From assembly GCF_046054155.1 (NCBI RefSeq), contig NZ_JBEQCT010000007.1, positions 62,001 to 126,000 on the forward strand: a stretch of DNA of 64,000 nt. Reading direction: 5' to 3'. The stretch comes from Celerinatantimonas yamalensis. GTDB lineage: Bacteria > Pseudomonadota > Gammaproteobacteria > Enterobacterales > Celerinatantimonadaceae. Below the pieces are notes generated by a model. It was not told where the DNA came from. It made no database searches and saw nothing but the letters and a program-made list of their open reading frames with translations. Positions 33,831 through 41,922 of this stretch are shown piece by piece (the stretch's first letter is position 1; each line of letters starts with the position of its first letter). Made by a program: the position numbers and the translations under genes.

Positions 33831-34156
33831 TAAAACTCGCTGCGCTAATCGGCCCTTTATATAGCATTGTGATCGTTGATTACTACAAAATTAAACACCA
33901 ACAGATCAATACTTCCGATTTATATAGTGAATCAACACACCGTCATTATTGATATACCAAAGGTTGGACCCCCAAAGCTATCTGGGTGTGGCGGCTCGCA
34001 AGCGTTACATCCATTCTCACTACCTTCGTATTTACCGACTTGGCTAATTTCTCACTCCTTATCAGTGGCGCAGCAGCCGCTGTTAGCAACCAAGGGCTGA
34101 TGATCAAACATCCCGCCACAATGTCGCATATACAGACTTCAGAAATAAGTATCTAA
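33821..34156 (+). pseudogene. NCS1-family allantoin/nucleobase permease, 3' remnant
   Basis: A single plus-strand frame from about 33821 to TAA 34154-34156 reads LIGPLYSIVIVDYYKIKHQ, INTSDLYSES, HY(stop)YTKGWTPKAIWVW and a final hydrophobic segment. GPL.GI.I.DYY.I......DLY......Y...GWN..A is the C-terminal hallmark of NCS1 transporters (allantoin permease PucI, cytosine permease). One in-frame TGA breaks it, and everything before about the last 110 residues is lost. It diverges from the allantoinase remnant, with which it shares a junction near 33821-33830. Confidence 0.7.
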
Positions 34157-34170
34157 CCACTATAAACGGA

Positions 34171-34197
34171 GCCCCAATCGCTAGGATTGGGGCTTTT
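34171..34197 (+). terminator. Terminator behind the permease remnant
   Basis: GCCCCAATC and GATTGGGGC form a perfect 9-bp stem with a five-base loop, followed by TTTTAT on the plus strand. It is placed to end transcription of the former NCS1 permease gene and survives although that gene is dead. Confidence 0.8.
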
Positions 34198-34227
34198 ATC
34201 GAGCAGAGCGAGTTGCACAACACCGCA

Positions 34228-34935
34228 TTATCCTCCCAGATAAGCGCTTTGTACCTGTGGGTTACTAAGCAATGCCTCGCCGCTATCTTCAAGCACAATA
34301 CGACCATTTTCTAGAACATAGCCTCGGTCAGCTAATTTAAGCGCCTGATTGGCATTTTGTTCGACCAAAAAAATAGTCATGCCATCACGGCGTAGCCGCT
34401 CAATGGTGGCAAAGATCTGGGCGATGATAATCGGTGCTAGACCGAGTGAGGGTTCATCCAAAAGCAACAGCTTCGGCTGACTCATAAGAGCTCGAGCCAC
34501 CGCGAGCATCTGCTGTTCACCCCCTGACATCGTGCCAGCACGCTGACCACGACGCTCTTTTAAACGGGGAAAAAGATCAAACATCTGTTGGGTGAGTTCA
34601 ATTTTTTCACTCACTGTGGCAAAAAAAGCGCCCATGTAGAGATTTTCTTCCACTGTTAAGCGAGAAAAAATACGCCGCCCCTCAGGTACAATCGCAACAC
34701 CAGAGCGCATAATCAGTGAGGTTTGCCAATGCGTAATGGATTGTTCGGCCAAATAGATATCCCCTTGACTTGCCCGAGGCTCACCGCAAAGTGTCATCAG
34801 TAAGGTCGTTTTGCCAGCACCATTGGCGCCAATTAAGCTGACGATTTCGCCCTCTTCAACATGCAGCGATACATCATCTAATGCCTGGATAGGGCCATAG
34901 TGGGTACTCACATGACTAAATTTCAGCATACTCAT
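34228..34935 (-). CDS. livF: High-affinity branched-chain amino acid ABC ATPase LivF
   Basis: A 235-residue ATPase closely following E. coli LivF. Walker A is GANGAGKTT at about 35-43, the signature is MSGGEQQML, Walker B is LLLLDEPSLGLAP, and the ending is SAYLGG. Its ATG overlaps the livG stop by one base (TAATG). It is last of the livKHMGF operon, ending 30 bp from the plus-strand terminator. Confidence 0.94.
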   Translation of the reverse strand: MSMLKFSHVSTHYGPIQALDDVSLHVEEGEIVSLIGANGAGKTTLLMTLCGEPRASQGDIYLAEQSITHWQTSLIMRSGVAIVPEGRRIFSRLTVEENLYMGAFFATVSEKIELTQQMFDLFPRLKERRGQRAGTMSGGEQQMLAVARALMSQPKLLLLDEPSLGLAPIIIAQIFATIERLRRDGMTIFLVEQNANQALKLADRGYVLENGRIVLEDSGEALLSNPQVQSAYLGG

Positions 34936-35705
34936 TATGACTCTCCCAAGTAGGCTTTGATCACATCGGGATTCGCACGTACTTGTTCGGGCGTACCATC
35001 GGCCAATGGCCGGCCTTGGTTGACCACATAAATATAATCAGAGATATCCATCACCAACTTCATATCGTGTTCAATCAATACCACCGAAATTCGCTCATTA
35101 ACACGGAGTCCATCGATGAGGACATTTAAGTCGGCCGTTTCACGCGGGTTTAAACCTGCGGCGGGCTCATCGAGCATCAATAACTTCGGTTCGGTGACCA
35201 TACAACGGGCAATCTCCAGTCGTCGCTGCTGACCATAAGCCAAATTAGCCGCTAAACGATTAGCCGATCCGAGCAAGTCAACTTTCTTCAGCCAATATTT
35301 TGCGCGCTCTAATGCCTTTTTTTCACTTTGACGAAACTTCGGCGTTTGCAATAATCCGGCAAACAGATTGGTATTTAAATGTTGGTGCTGAGCAATTAAT
35401 AAGTTTTCTATCACCGTCATCTCTTTAAATAACCGGACATGCTGGAAGGTTCGTACCATTCCTTGACGCGCAATTTTATAACCGGGTAACCCTTGGATGG
35501 CCTTGCCATGAAACCAAACCTCTCCGCCAGTCGGTTTATAGAATCCAGTAATACAGTTAAATACCGTCGTTTTACCGGCGCCGTTTGGCCCGATAATCGA
35601 CACCACCTGCTGGGGTTTAATATCGAGCGTTACACGATCCACCGCCACCAGCCCACCAAAGCGCATAGTGAGATCAGTTACTTTTAATAACGATTCATGA
35701 TTCAT
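34935..35705 (-). CDS. livG: High-affinity branched-chain amino acid ABC ATPase LivG
   Basis: An ATPase of about 256 residues with Walker A GPNGAGKTT and a LivG-type insertion (GLPGYKIARQGMVRTFQHVRLF). The signature is LAYGQQRRLEIARCM (AYGQQ instead of SGGQ, normal for LivG) and Walker B is LLMLDEPAAGLNP. ATG 35705 and a GTG two codons earlier (35711) are both possible; GGAG upstream lies at 4 or 10 bases respectively. It overlaps the end of livM by 11 bp with the ATG start, or 17 with the GTG. Confidence 0.93.
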   Translation of the reverse strand: MNHESLLKVTDLTMRFGGLVAVDRVTLDIKPQQVVSIIGPNGAGKTTVFNCITGFYKPTGGEVWFHGKAIQGLPGYKIARQGMVRTFQHVRLFKEMTVIENLLIAQHQHLNTNLFAGLLQTPKFRQSEKKALERAKYWLKKVDLLGSANRLAANLAYGQQRRLEIARCMVTEPKLLMLDEPAAGLNPRETADLNVLIDGLRVNERISVVLIEHDMKLVMDISDYIYVVNQGRPLADGTPEQVRANPDVIKAYLGES

Positions 35706-36960
35706 CGACACTTAACTCCATTTTCGGTCGACTCATGGGGATTAACCCTTGCGGACGCCAGATCATCATCAGTACCATCATCAGTCCAAACAGCACCATG
35801 CGATATTCACTAAACTCACGCGCCAACTCCGGAACAACCGTCATGATAATTGCGGCTAATACCACCCCAACTTGTGAGCCCATTCCCCCTAACACCACGA
35901 TCGCCAAGATGATCGCCGACTCCATAAAGGTGAACGATTCCGGACTGATAAAGCCCTGACGAGCAGCAAAAAAGCTGCCCGCAAAACCGGCAAAGCTAGC
36001 CCCAATCGTAAACGCGGTCAGTTTAATGACGGTTGGATTTAACCCCAAAGAACGGCACGCTATTTCATCTTCCCGCAATGCCTCCCAAGCACGGCCAACC
36101 GGCATACGCAATAGCCGATTCACCACAAAGAGTGTGAGCGCCACCAGCAACAATGCCATCAGATACAAAAAGATAACCTTATGATCCGAGTTGTAATGCA
36201 ATCCAAAAAAGTGATCGAAGGTATCCCATCCCCCATCACGGGCATGGCGACTAAACTCCAAACCAAATAGGGTAGGTTTCGGTATTCCGCCAATACCATT
36301 CGGCCCACCGGTTAAATCGGTGAGGTTATTAAGCATAATGCGGATGATTTCACCAAAGCCTAAAGTCACAATAGCTAAGTAATCACCCCGTAAACGCAAT
36401 ACCGGAAAGCCTAGAATAAACCCGAAAAATCCAGCGAATACACCCGCAATCGGTAAACAGGTCCAAAACCCAAGTCCAGCATAGTGGTTTAACAGCGCAT
36501 AACTGTAGGCGCCCACCGCATAAAAGCCGACGTAACCTAAATCGAGTAGTCCCGCCAACCCAACCACGACATTCAGGCCTAATCCCAGCATCACATAGAT
36601 AAAAGTGAGCGTTGCCAGATCAACCGCCCCGCGTGAGACCATAAAGGGCCATATCAATGCAATGAACGCGCCCCCACACACTAGATAGCGGTACAACCGC
36701 GGTGTTTCCTGCGGTGAAGGTAAAGCATAATGCCGCTTCGGTTTAAGCCGCTGCCATCCCAGACGAAGTGGCTGGTGAAATAACTGAACGATAAAGACCA
36801 CCACACAACCACTCGCTAACAGCAGCCAACGCGCCTGATCCGACCACGCAAGGGTCAGTCCTTGCGGTGATTGCTGCAAACGAATACCCAGTAACCAGCC
36901 CGCTAAAATTAAAAACACCCCAGCCGATCCAAGTGCTGATTTGAATTGAAGATGTTTCAT
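35695..36960 (-). CDS. livM: High-affinity branched-chain amino acid ABC permease LivM
   Basis: A 421-residue permease with the long N-terminal extension (two extra membrane segments and a basic loop QRLKPKRHYALPSPQETPRLYR) typical of E. coli-type LivM. Core motifs: VVVGLAGLLDLGYVGFYAVGAYSYAL and LGGMGSQVGVVLAA, with EDEIACRSLGLNP as the EAA-like loop. It overlaps livH by 4 bp. It is clearly different from the 295-residue LivM-like protein at 2.9-3.7 kb. Confidence 0.94.
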   Translation of the reverse strand: MKHLQFKSALGSAGVFLILAGWLLGIRLQQSPQGLTLAWSDQARWLLLASGCVVVFIVQLFHQPLRLGWQRLKPKRHYALPSPQETPRLYRYLVCGGAFIALIWPFMVSRGAVDLATLTFIYVMLGLGLNVVVGLAGLLDLGYVGFYAVGAYSYALLNHYAGLGFWTCLPIAGVFAGFFGFILGFPVLRLRGDYLAIVTLGFGEIIRIMLNNLTDLTGGPNGIGGIPKPTLFGLEFSRHARDGGWDTFDHFFGLHYNSDHKVIFLYLMALLLVALTLFVVNRLLRMPVGRAWEALREDEIACRSLGLNPTVIKLTAFTIGASFAGFAGSFFAARQGFISPESFTFMESAIILAIVVLGGMGSQVGVVLAAIIMTVVPELAREFSEYRMVLFGLMMVLMMIWRPQGLIPMSRPKMELSVDES

Positions 36961-37883
36961 ACTTTTTCAACCTCCGGGCGGCCTAAAATCCCTGTAGGTA
37001 AGAACAACAAAACCAAACACAACAATAAGAAGGAGACCACGTCGGAATATTCTGGGCTCAAATAACCGGCCGTTAGCGCTTCAGTGATCCCTAATAACAG
37101 CCCCCCTAAAACCGCTCCAGGAATCGATCCAATCCCACCGAGCACCGCCGCGGTAAAGGCTTTAATCCCCGCAATAAAACCAACATATGGATTGACCACC
37201 CCATAATAGGTGCCAAGCAACACCCCAGCGATTGACGCCAACGCAGCCCCCACCACAAAGGTAAACGCAACTACTTTATTGGTGTCGATCCCTAATAAGG
37301 CCGCCATTCCCATATCTTCGGAACAGGCGCGGCAAGCTTGACCCATTCGCGAACGGGAAATATAGAGTGACAAAATAGTCATTGCTAAAAAAGTAACGGC
37401 AAAGATCACCACTTGCATATACGACAAGGTGATATGAAAACCTTGATCAGGGCCAATCACCCATCCGCCATGCACTAACACAGGCAACGCAATATCACGG
37501 CTCCCTTGAGCAGTACGGACTAAATTTTGTAAAAAGATCGACATCCCAATCGCAGAGATAAGCGGAATCAGCCGATTCCCACCGCGAAGTGGTCGATAGG
37601 CCACACGTTCAATCGTCCAGCCATAGACACTGGTCACCAACATACTGATCGCAAACGCCCCTATAAATAATAATGGGACATTATCGAATCCGGCCATCAT
37701 CAGCGCCGATAACACCACAAAAGCGATGTAGGTGCCGATCATATAAATCTCCCCATGGGCAAAATTGATCATGCCGATGATGCCATAGACCATGGTGTAA
37801 CCAATGGCGATTAGCGCATAGCTGCTGCCGAGCGTTAAGCCATTGAGCAATTGTTGAATTAGGTAAAATAGATGTTCTGACAT
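36957..37883 (-). CDS. livH: High-affinity branched-chain amino acid ABC permease LivH
   Basis: From ATG 37883 (preceded by GAGG) the protein has 308 residues, the same length as E. coli LivH, and begins MSEHLFYLIQQLLNGLTLGSSY. GYTMVYGIIGMINFAHGEIYMIGTY and FTAAVLGGIGSIPGAVLGG are the family motifs. The open frame to 37922 adds 13 unlikely residues. It lies about 125 bp behind livK, with a hairpin in the gap that may lower expression of the membrane genes relative to the binding protein. Confidence 0.94.
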   Translation of the reverse strand: MSEHLFYLIQQLLNGLTLGSSYALIAIGYTMVYGIIGMINFAHGEIYMIGTYIAFVVLSALMMAGFDNVPLLFIGAFAISMLVTSVYGWTIERVAYRPLRGGNRLIPLISAIGMSIFLQNLVRTAQGSRDIALPVLVHGGWVIGPDQGFHITLSYMQVVIFAVTFLAMTILSLYISRSRMGQACRACSEDMGMAALLGIDTNKVVAFTFVVGAALASIAGVLLGTYYGVVNPYVGFIAGIKAFTAAVLGGIGSIPGAVLGGLLLGITEALTAGYLSPEYSDVVSFLLLCLVLLFLPTGILGRPEVEKV

Positions 37884-37972
37884 AACCGCCTCAAACCAAT
37901 AGCGTAACCGCAAAGGAGCCACACCGATTCGGCGCGCTAACGCATCCTCGGTGAGATCCTATTATCAATGTC

Positions 37973-37997
37973 AAAAGGGGCGAGCTGCACCCCTTTT
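37973..37997 (-). terminator. Intra-operon hairpin between livK and livH
   Basis: AAAAGGGG and CCCCTTTT form an 8-bp stem with a nine-base loop, 12 bp after the livK stop. Read on the minus strand it ends in TTTT, like a partial terminator. Such a site would let livK be made in excess over livHMGF. Confidence 0.65.
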
Positions 37998-38008
37998 ATC
38001 GATAGATA

Positions 38009-39127
38009 TTATTGCAGTTCAGTGGATGAAGCGTCGGCATGCCAGCGGAATACGCCGAACGAGAATCCTTTTAGATCGCCTTTTTTATCCCACTGCAACG
38101 GTCCCATTACTGTTTTGACCGAGTGTGAGCGCAGATAATCAGCGGCAGCTTGTGGGTCATCACCCGCATTTTTGATGGCAGCAGCAATGGATTGTACCGC
38201 CGCATACGAGGTCCAGACAAAGGGCCCGCTTGGATCTTTACCTTCGCTTTTGATCAAGTTGACGATCGCTTCGTTTTCGGGGGTTTTATCGTACTGTTTG
38301 GGCAATGTGACAATCAGTCCTTCAGACGCTTTGCCTGCAATTGCGGATAGATCCTTATTGCCGACGCCTTCAGGTCCCATAAATTGGGCTTTAAAACCTT
38401 TTTCTGCCGATTGACGCAGAATCAACCCTAGCTCGGGATGATAGCCTCCGTAATAAACGAAATCAGCCTGTTCTTGTTTGAGTTTAGCAATGAGCGCCGA
38501 GAAATCTTTGCTGCCTGCAGTAATCCCATCAAACGAGACCACTTTCACGCCAGCCTTTTCCAGGGTTTCTTTTACAGAGGTCGCTATCCCTTCACCGTAC
38601 TGCTGCTTATCGTGAATAATCGCTACTCGTTTGGGTTTGATATGTTCAATAATATACTTACCTGCCGTTGGGCCTTGAGCGCTATCGAGCCCAATCGTGC
38701 GAAAGATCATCTGATAACCACGAGCGGTAATCGTGGGGCTAGTCGCTGCTGGCGTAACCATTAACACCCCTTCATCTTCATAGACATCCGAGGCCGGCTG
38801 GGTTGCACCTGAACATAAATGCCCAACTACAAAATGGATATCATCATTGACCACACGGTTTGCCACCGCTACCGCTTGTTTAGGTTCGCAGGCATCATCG
38901 TAGTCAACCTCCTCGATTTTTTTACCATCAATGCCACCCGCTTTATTGATCATTTCAATCGCCGCATGCGCGCCATTAAATTCCATATCACCATATTGCG
39001 CCACGGGGCCAGTTTCTGGTCCAGCAATCGCTATTTTGATGGTATCAGCCGCAGATACGCTAAACGACGCGCCCCATAGCGCGCACGCAACAGCCAGCGC
39101 AGCGCTCGAACAAGTCCATTTTTTCAT
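38009..39127 (-). CDS. livK: Branched-chain amino acid binding protein LivK/LivJ
   Basis: A 372-residue periplasmic binding protein. The signal peptide is MKKWTCSSAALAVACALWGASFSVSA|AD. The mature sequence has DTIKIAIAGPETGPVAQYGDMEF, GGIDGKKIEEVDYDDACEPKQAVAVANRVVNDDI and FVVGHLCSGATQPASDVYEDEG, all near-identical in pattern to E. coli LivJ/LivK. The VDYDDACEPKQ disulfide Cys and HLCSG are kept. GGGAG lies six bases before the ATG. It is the first gene of livKHMGF. Confidence 0.94.
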   Translation of the reverse strand: MKKWTCSSAALAVACALWGASFSVSAADTIKIAIAGPETGPVAQYGDMEFNGAHAAIEMINKAGGIDGKKIEEVDYDDACEPKQAVAVANRVVNDDIHFVVGHLCSGATQPASDVYEDEGVLMVTPAATSPTITARGYQMIFRTIGLDSAQGPTAGKYIIEHIKPKRVAIIHDKQQYGEGIATSVKETLEKAGVKVVSFDGITAGSKDFSALIAKLKQEQADFVYYGGYHPELGLILRQSAEKGFKAQFMGPEGVGNKDLSAIAGKASEGLIVTLPKQYDKTPENEAIVNLIKSEGKDPSGPFVWTSYAAVQSIAAAIKNAGDDPQAAADYLRSHSVKTVMGPLQWDKKGDLKGFSFGVFRWHADASSTELQ

Positions 39128-39787
39128 GAGATACTCCCTGTCACCACACTTCGGTGGTGGTATGTGTTTGCAAAATGCAGGTTAAAGCAACCTGTCACGG
39201 CAGTTCTAGATTAGAATTTGACTGCTTGAGCACTTTTGTACCTCAAACAACAAGTATGGAGCAAGTGCCAAATAAGCGCTTTATAGGGTAGTTACCAAAT
39301 TCGACAGCTGAATAATCTATAGTTTCATATAAAATAGTTTGTTATTTTTAAACACCCGGTAACAATTTGGATTATCAAACTACATTTGTACAATAAAATA
39401 GCAGAAACCCCTTACTTTGCTATTACTCAAAAAAAGCGTCAACAGCGATGTTTCTTGCCAGTAACAGCTCGGACATCTAGCAATGCCCACCCAGTAATGG
39501 GGGTTAGGTGGTAGAGAGTTAGAGGAGTGATGCGACATATTGCTTCGCACAGCGAGCGGTAATCAGCAGAAGTTATCACTGACAAATAATCGGGAAGATC
39601 CCATGCGAGTATTCCCATTCAGTTCTTTGACTTTGGCGCCAAGAATTTGCCTTAAGTGCTGACTCAATAAAGTACTGTACAACCAAATGTCGCAAAAAAC
39701 TTTTTTGATGAATGTAATATTAACTAGTGCTGATACATGCACGCGATCGCCCAGCAACCGCGTGGCATTGATAGTGAGTATCACGAC
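39128..39787. other. Spacer between liv operon and amylase gene
   Basis: The right portion of the livK upstream region (about 39130-39400) must hold the livK promoter. A 73-codon minus-strand frame at 39563-39784 has no recognisable motif, though its end (KVKELNGNTRMGSSRLF) could be a piece of a lost gene. No terminator with a U-run was found for the amylase gene. Confidence 0.35.
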
Positions 39788-41806
39788 TTAGTGACTCATT
39801 GGGCACAAAGCGAAGGCAATTTGTTTGGCTGTCCCATCTGGATTAAATTGCAAACTCCAGATGTAACGACCATTTTGGGGTAAAATAGCCACGGTATCTT
39901 GCCCATAACCACCCTGCTTAAACCCTTTGGGTTTTGCAATCGTCAATTCCAGTTGTTGCGCCGTATATTGAGGTTTCCACCCTTGGCTGGCATATTGGAA
40001 ATGATAGTCACCGGCAAGTTCATCCGAAACCAATTGATAAAGCCCATTGCCTTTATAGCGAAACTGACGTGTTGGCATAAATTGCCAGTGTGAATCAAGA
40101 AAATCGCCCACCAAGAACAGCGGCTGAGATAACGGCCCACCGGCTTTGTCGGGGCGCTGGCAACTGCCAAGCGGCCCATCTAAATGCATCACCGTGTGAT
40201 GAGCCATCACCGTTGGCCCCGCTTTTGAGGGGTGAGTCACCTGTAAAAACCGCGCCCCATATCCTGACAAAGGGATATGGTAGAGGCCTTGGGCACTGGC
40301 ATTGAACGACTCTGATGTCAGCATATCGACCAATTTGCCCTGCGAGCCACTTTGCGCTTTAGATAACACGACTTGCTGAGCCTTTTGGTTAGTACTCACC
40401 ATGTAGATAATCCTATCATCGCCTTTTTGTTTGTAGTCGATAAATACCTGCTGATTGGCCACCAAATTAATGCGCGTGCCATCATATAATGCCGGATGGA
40501 CACTACGCAGTGTAAATAACTGCTGCACATAACGATGCAAGGCTTTTTCTTGGCGGCTGAGTTTGGTATTCACCCCTGCAATACGAGCACTAGAGCGCGC
40601 CACATGATCATCACACAGGCCCATAGATACACAAATGTCTGAGGGAACTTTGACATCAAAATTAGGCACCTGCTCACCAATCTCTTCGCCATAATATAAG
40701 GTAACAGGACCAGTATAGGCGGCTAGAAAAGACAAAGCCGCTTTGTGACGCTGCCAATAAATCGGCTCTTTGGGGTCTGCAATTAACCCGCGCTGCAATA
40801 GATCGCCAAAGCGCACCAGATCGTGATTACCTAGCATTAAATTCGGATGTGCGTGCTCAGGGTAATTATCTTGCAAATTCAGACCATCGGCTAACCAACG
40901 TCCACCTTTGTGGCCAACGCTATTTTCATTAACGGCGAAGGTTTCCACCAGCCGATAGCGCAGCGGAAAAGCAAAAGCCGAACACAAGACAGGCGCGTTA
41001 TCCGAGCCATAGACTGATTGGGTAATATAATGGGAATTACTGGACCACACTTCAGCGACCATATACCCCAGTGGATGCACCGATTGTCCTTTGGCATTGA
41101 GGTAACTGACTGATTGAGACGCTTGCTCAACGCTTTGACGCAGCTTCACCCAATCTTGCGGTGGCACTTGATAGGCCTGATCTAAACGCCATCCATCAAT
41201 TTTAAGCGTCTTGGTCCAATAATTAATCACTTCTTGATAAAATTTAAGGCTCTGTGGATAGCGCACATGATCGGCGCTACCATCAGGTAAAAGGCCAAAT
41301 GGTGAGGGTTCAATATTGGCTTTATGGTGACCAAAAACACCATCGAAAAAGACATAGAGCCCTAATTGATGCGCTTTTTTAACCAACTCTTTCGCTTTTT
41401 GCAAGGTGCCAACCCGCGGGTCTATCTTAAAATAATTACTCGCATAATAACCGGTGGCATCCAGCTTTGAAGCGGACAACGTCTGGCCAAGTATCGGCTT
41501 CGATTCAAAGATAGGGGTGAGCCAAATAGCATTCATCCCCAGTTGTTTGATATAGCCCAGAGAATCGATCACACCTTGTAAATCGCCACTGTGATGGCTT
41601 GGACCATAGCCCACTTTATAGCTAATCGCAGGATCGCCATCGACAAAACTCTCGACCATAATTTCATAAATACGCAGCTGATTGATCGATTGATGGTTGG
41701 CAAGTTGACAGATTGCATGATTCATCTTTGCCTGAACCTCCGTGCTCAGTATGCCCAAGCAGACTAAACATACGATAAATTTCAATAGATAACGGCGCCC
41801 GTTCAC
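39788..41806 (-). CDS. Secreted GH13-family alpha-amylase
   Basis: A 672-residue starch- or maltodextrin-degrading enzyme with an N-terminal signal peptide (LLKFIVCLVCLGILSTEVQA). The GH13 barrel begins almost at once. Catalytic residues by motif: Asp in IDGWRLDQAY (about 207), Glu in MVAEVWSS (about 250) and Asp in LGNHDLVR (about 327). A C-terminal module (about 545-672, PLFLVGDFLDSHWQF) looks like a carbohydrate-binding E-set domain. It is not built like E. coli MalS, which has a long N-terminal domain. GTG start with AGGAG. It lies behind malT on the same strand, with MalT-box-like sequences in front, so it is probably a mal-regulon gene. Confidence 0.88.
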   Translation of the reverse strand: MNGRRYLLKFIVCLVCLGILSTEVQAKMNHAICQLANHQSINQLRIYEIMVESFVDGDPAISYKVGYGPSHHSGDLQGVIDSLGYIKQLGMNAIWLTPIFESKPILGQTLSASKLDATGYYASNYFKIDPRVGTLQKAKELVKKAHQLGLYVFFDGVFGHHKANIEPSPFGLLPDGSADHVRYPQSLKFYQEVINYWTKTLKIDGWRLDQAYQVPPQDWVKLRQSVEQASQSVSYLNAKGQSVHPLGYMVAEVWSSNSHYITQSVYGSDNAPVLCSAFAFPLRYRLVETFAVNENSVGHKGGRWLADGLNLQDNYPEHAHPNLMLGNHDLVRFGDLLQRGLIADPKEPIYWQRHKAALSFLAAYTGPVTLYYGEEIGEQVPNFDVKVPSDICVSMGLCDDHVARSSARIAGVNTKLSRQEKALHRYVQQLFTLRSVHPALYDGTRINLVANQQVFIDYKQKGDDRIIYMVSTNQKAQQVVLSKAQSGSQGKLVDMLTSESFNASAQGLYHIPLSGYGARFLQVTHPSKAGPTVMAHHTVMHLDGPLGSCQRPDKAGGPLSQPLFLVGDFLDSHWQFMPTRQFRYKGNGLYQLVSDELAGDYHFQYASQGWKPQYTAQQLELTIAKPKGFKQGGYGQDTVAILPQNGRYIWSLQFNPDGTAKQIAFALCPMSH

Positions 41807-41863
41807 AATCGTCTCCTAGTGAGTAGTCAGTGTTCAAGCATCCGTCAAAGAGCGTATCAGCGC

Positions 41864-41895
41864 GTCCTCCTTTTTTAAAAAAAAGCAGGAGGAGT
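41864..41895. promoter_or_regulatory. Palindrome with GGAGGA arms between malT and amylase gene
   Basis: CCTCCTTTTTTT and an A-run followed by GC and AGGAGG form an interrupted palindrome. It can act as a malT terminator hairpin, but each arm also contains GGAGGA, which fits the MalT-box core, in opposite orientations. It lies 31 bp after the malT stop and 58 bp before the amylase start. A dual role is inference. Confidence 0.5.
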
Positions 41896-41922
41896 CCAGA
41901 TAATGAGTCCCCCGATCAAGGT

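Noticed and set aside
39563..39784. 73-codon minus-strand frame before the amylase 3' end
   Set aside because: No recognisable product and no start signal; could be a gene scrap but cannot be supported.
39788..41806. Naming the amylase malS
   Set aside because: MalS has a long N-terminal domain before the catalytic barrel; here the barrel starts right after the signal peptide and the extra domain is C-terminal.
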